A DNA stretch of 6,293 nt from Deltaproteobacteria bacterium (GTDB lineage Bacteria; Desulfobacterota; SM23-61), in NCBI GenBank assembly GCA_016234425.1, contig JACRCA010000010.1, forward strand, positions 1 through 6,293. Direction: 5' to 3'. Shown here one piece after another: positions 5,719 through 6,293 of this stretch. The notes beneath the pieces are model-generated. The model saw only the letters and a list, made by a program, of their open reading frames with translations, ran no database searches and was not told where the DNA came from. A program made the position numbers and the translations under genes. Every line of letters begins with the position of its first letter. Within the stretch, counting starts at the first letter, position 1.

Positions 5719-5755
5719 TCTTACATAATTATAAATTTCTTACAATATGGTAAGA
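5719..5755 (-). promoter_or_regulatory. vapBC promoter with palindromic operator and an extra half-site
   Basis: On the minus strand, a perfect TATAAT (5733-5728) is the likely -10, 32 bp from the vapB ATG. An 18-bp near-palindrome (5738-5755; TCTTAC, six bases, GTAAGA; only one symmetric pair fails) covers the -35 area, and a further TCTTAC half-site (5719-5724) covers the expected start point. The two same-orientation half-sites are 19 bp apart. Binding of a VapB or VapBC dimer here would cover the promoter on both sides, fitting autoregulation. The -35 itself is poor. Confidence 0.62.
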
Positions 5756-5778
5756 TATTTCCCGAACCATGTCAAGGG

Positions 5779-5886
5779 CCTTCCAGCCCCCCTTTAGGAT
5801 TTCTGCCACAGTCGCCCTTATCCCCTCATCCCCTTACCTCCTTACCCGCTCATCTTCTGGCCCCTCCTCCTTCCAGGATTTCGCCA
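5779..5886. repeat. Pyrimidine-rich repeat block: five 8-bp units between two CCTTCCAG...GGATTTC copies
   Basis: Five tandem octamers occupy 5815-5854: CCCTTATC, CCCTCATC, CCCTTACC, TCCTTACC, CGCTCATC (consensus CCCTYAYC). They lie between two related sequences: CCTTCCAG (5779-5786), then GGATTTC and TGCCA up to 5808; and CCTTCCAGGATTTCGCCA (5869-5886). The second copy lacks 10 bp between its two parts. The minus strand carries runs of two to four G separated by short linkers, which could form a G-quadruplex. No ORF with codon-like structure was found here. It sits upstream of two divergent promoters. Confidence 0.7.
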
Positions 5887-5921
5887 AATAGATCCTCCCA
5901 GAAAAATCCGCGAAAAAACAC

Positions 5922-5950
5922 TTGACAAGAAACTAATCATTATGTTTTAT
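5922..5950 (+). promoter_or_regulatory. Putative promoter of the FMN-binding glutamate synthase-family gene
   Basis: A perfect TTGACA (5922-5927) is followed after 17 bp by TTTTAT (5945-5950, 4 of 6 matches), with a second TATTAT at 5948-5953. Transcription would begin near 5957 and produce a leader of about 142 nt that contains the terminator hairpin at 6009-6042. Confidence 0.55.
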
Positions 5951-6008
5951 TATATGGCAAACTGTTGATATATCGTGCTGCCCGATGGCGTGCGGCACCC
6001 GGAAAGAC

Positions 6009-6042
6009 AAAGGCGTCCAAAAATGGGGCGCCTTTTCTTTTT
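6009..6042 (+). terminator. Intrinsic terminator hairpin in the 5' leader (probable attenuator)
   Basis: The arm 6009-6018 (AAAGGCGTCC) pairs with 6026-6035 (GGGCGCCTTT) in a 10-bp stem, one pair being a G-U, around a 7-nt loop. It is followed by TTTTCTTTTT through 6042. This is a classical factor-independent terminator, and it sits between the promoter and the start codon at 6099, not after a gene. Just upstream, GTGCTGC (5975-5981) can pair with GCGGCAC (5992-5998). Downstream, GGCGTCC recurs at 6056-6062 and could pair with the same GGGCGCC arm. The layout suggests transcription attenuation of the downstream gene. Confidence 0.75.
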
Positions 6043-6098
6043 GGGGGTTTCCTGGGGCGTCCAGCAGGAATTCTTTGTAAAAATAGGAGGTTATAAAA

Positions 6099-6293
6099 AT
6101 GACCTTTAGCAGAGTGAACGCCAGCCCGGCAACGATGAGTCGAAACCGGGTGAGCCCCTCTCCCTTTTCGGGGATTTGTGTGACCTGTTTGGATGGTTGT
6201 CCGGGGCCCTGTGAGGTGGGTCGCTCGGCGCTCCGCGGGAGAGAGATGATCTACCCTCAACCTTTCGGGAAGATCACGGCCGGATCGGAGAAA
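6099..6293 (+). CDS. FMN-binding glutamate synthase-family protein (N-terminal part)
   Basis: The first 65 codons are present; the gene continues past the right edge. The start at 6099 is well supported by AGGAGG (6085-6090) 8 nt upstream. After a short variable head come SPSPFSGICVTC, LDGCPGPCEVGRSALRGRE and MIYPQPFGKITAGSEK, which I recognise as the N terminus of the FMN-binding glutamate synthase-like proteins of anaerobic bacteria. Four cysteines (C27, C30, C34, C38; CxxCxxxCxxxC) could hold a metal or iron-sulfur centre. The family relates to the glutamate synthase synthase-domain, which uses FMN to make glutamate from 2-oxoglutarate and ammonia, but stand-alone members without a glutaminase domain may have other roles. 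The catalytic barrel is outside the window, so function rests on the N terminus alone. Its leader carries a terminator, implying regulated read-through. Confidence 0.75.
   Translation, partial: MTFSRVNASPATMSRNRVSPSPFSGICVTCLDGCPGPCEVGRSALRGREMIYPQPFGKITAGSEK

Noticed and set aside
5981..6018. GATGGCGT in the leader, reminiscent of the fluoride riboswitch core
   Set aside because: The remaining conserved parts (the pseudoknot partner and the GCTGATG...CCTAC end) are absent, and the gene is not a fluoride exporter.
5985..6080. 31-codon ORF through the leader terminator, ending 5 nt before the next ribosome binding site
   Set aside because: No ribosome binding site before its ATG, and its composition (many Gly, Phe, Trp from the G- and T-rich terminator) looks accidental. 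Could be reconsidered if orthologous leaders keep the frame.
5940..6260. Minus-strand ORF of 106 aa over the leader and start of the glutamate synthase-family gene
   Set aside because: Crosses a promoter, a terminator and a well-supported plus-strand gene start; no domain seen.

Overview
The window looks like a chromosomal segment of an anaerobic, respiratory bacterium, most likely of the Desulfobacterota/deltaproteobacterial type. I infer this from the gene content: a membrane polyferredoxin of the NapH/NapG kind, a Tat-exported DUF362 protein, GAF-type regulators, an FMN-binding glutamate synthase-family gene with an N-terminal cysteine motif, and octamer intergenic repeats. Base composition is about 50% GC with AT-rich promoter regions. 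No taxonomic marker is present, so the assignment is tentative.

Layout. Positions 1-155 are the 3' end of a 4HBT-type thioesterase gene (+). A leader with competing hairpins (about 187-330) precedes a 288-aa GAF-Fis regulator (+, 331-1197) that has no AAA+ domain. Inverted arrays of 8-bp repeats (1199-1302) fill the convergent gap and probably end transcription from both sides. On the minus strand, a two-gene operon reads from 3887 down to 1309: a Tat-signal DUF362 protein, then a 551-aa membrane protein with six [4Fe-4S] motifs, overlapping by 4 nt. A divergent promoter region (3888-4036) separates this operon from a GAF-ANTAR antitermination regulator (+, 4037-4768).

Downstream is a more accessory-looking stretch. 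It holds a 5'-truncated BTAD-domain gene remnant (4790-4978), a VapBC-type toxin-antitoxin operon on the minus strand (5053-5696) with a palindromic operator over its promoter, and a 402-bp gene-free region (5697-6098). That region contains a third octamer array, a sigma70-like promoter and a leader terminator. The leader belongs to the FMN-binding glutamate synthase-family gene that starts at 6099 and runs off the window.

How the genes may work together. The DUF362/polyferredoxin pair is probably a membrane electron-transfer module. It is flanked by two GAF-domain regulators with different outputs, DNA binding by Fis-type HTH and RNA binding by ANTAR. A factor-independent terminator lies in the leader of the nitrogen-metabolism-like gene, and ANTAR proteins act on such terminators. 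The link between the GAF-ANTAR protein and this leader is only a hypothesis. The best candidates for something under-described are the internal twin-arginine motif in the NapH-NapG fusion, the AAA+-less NifA-like regulator, and the shared 8-bp repeat design in three intergenic arrays.
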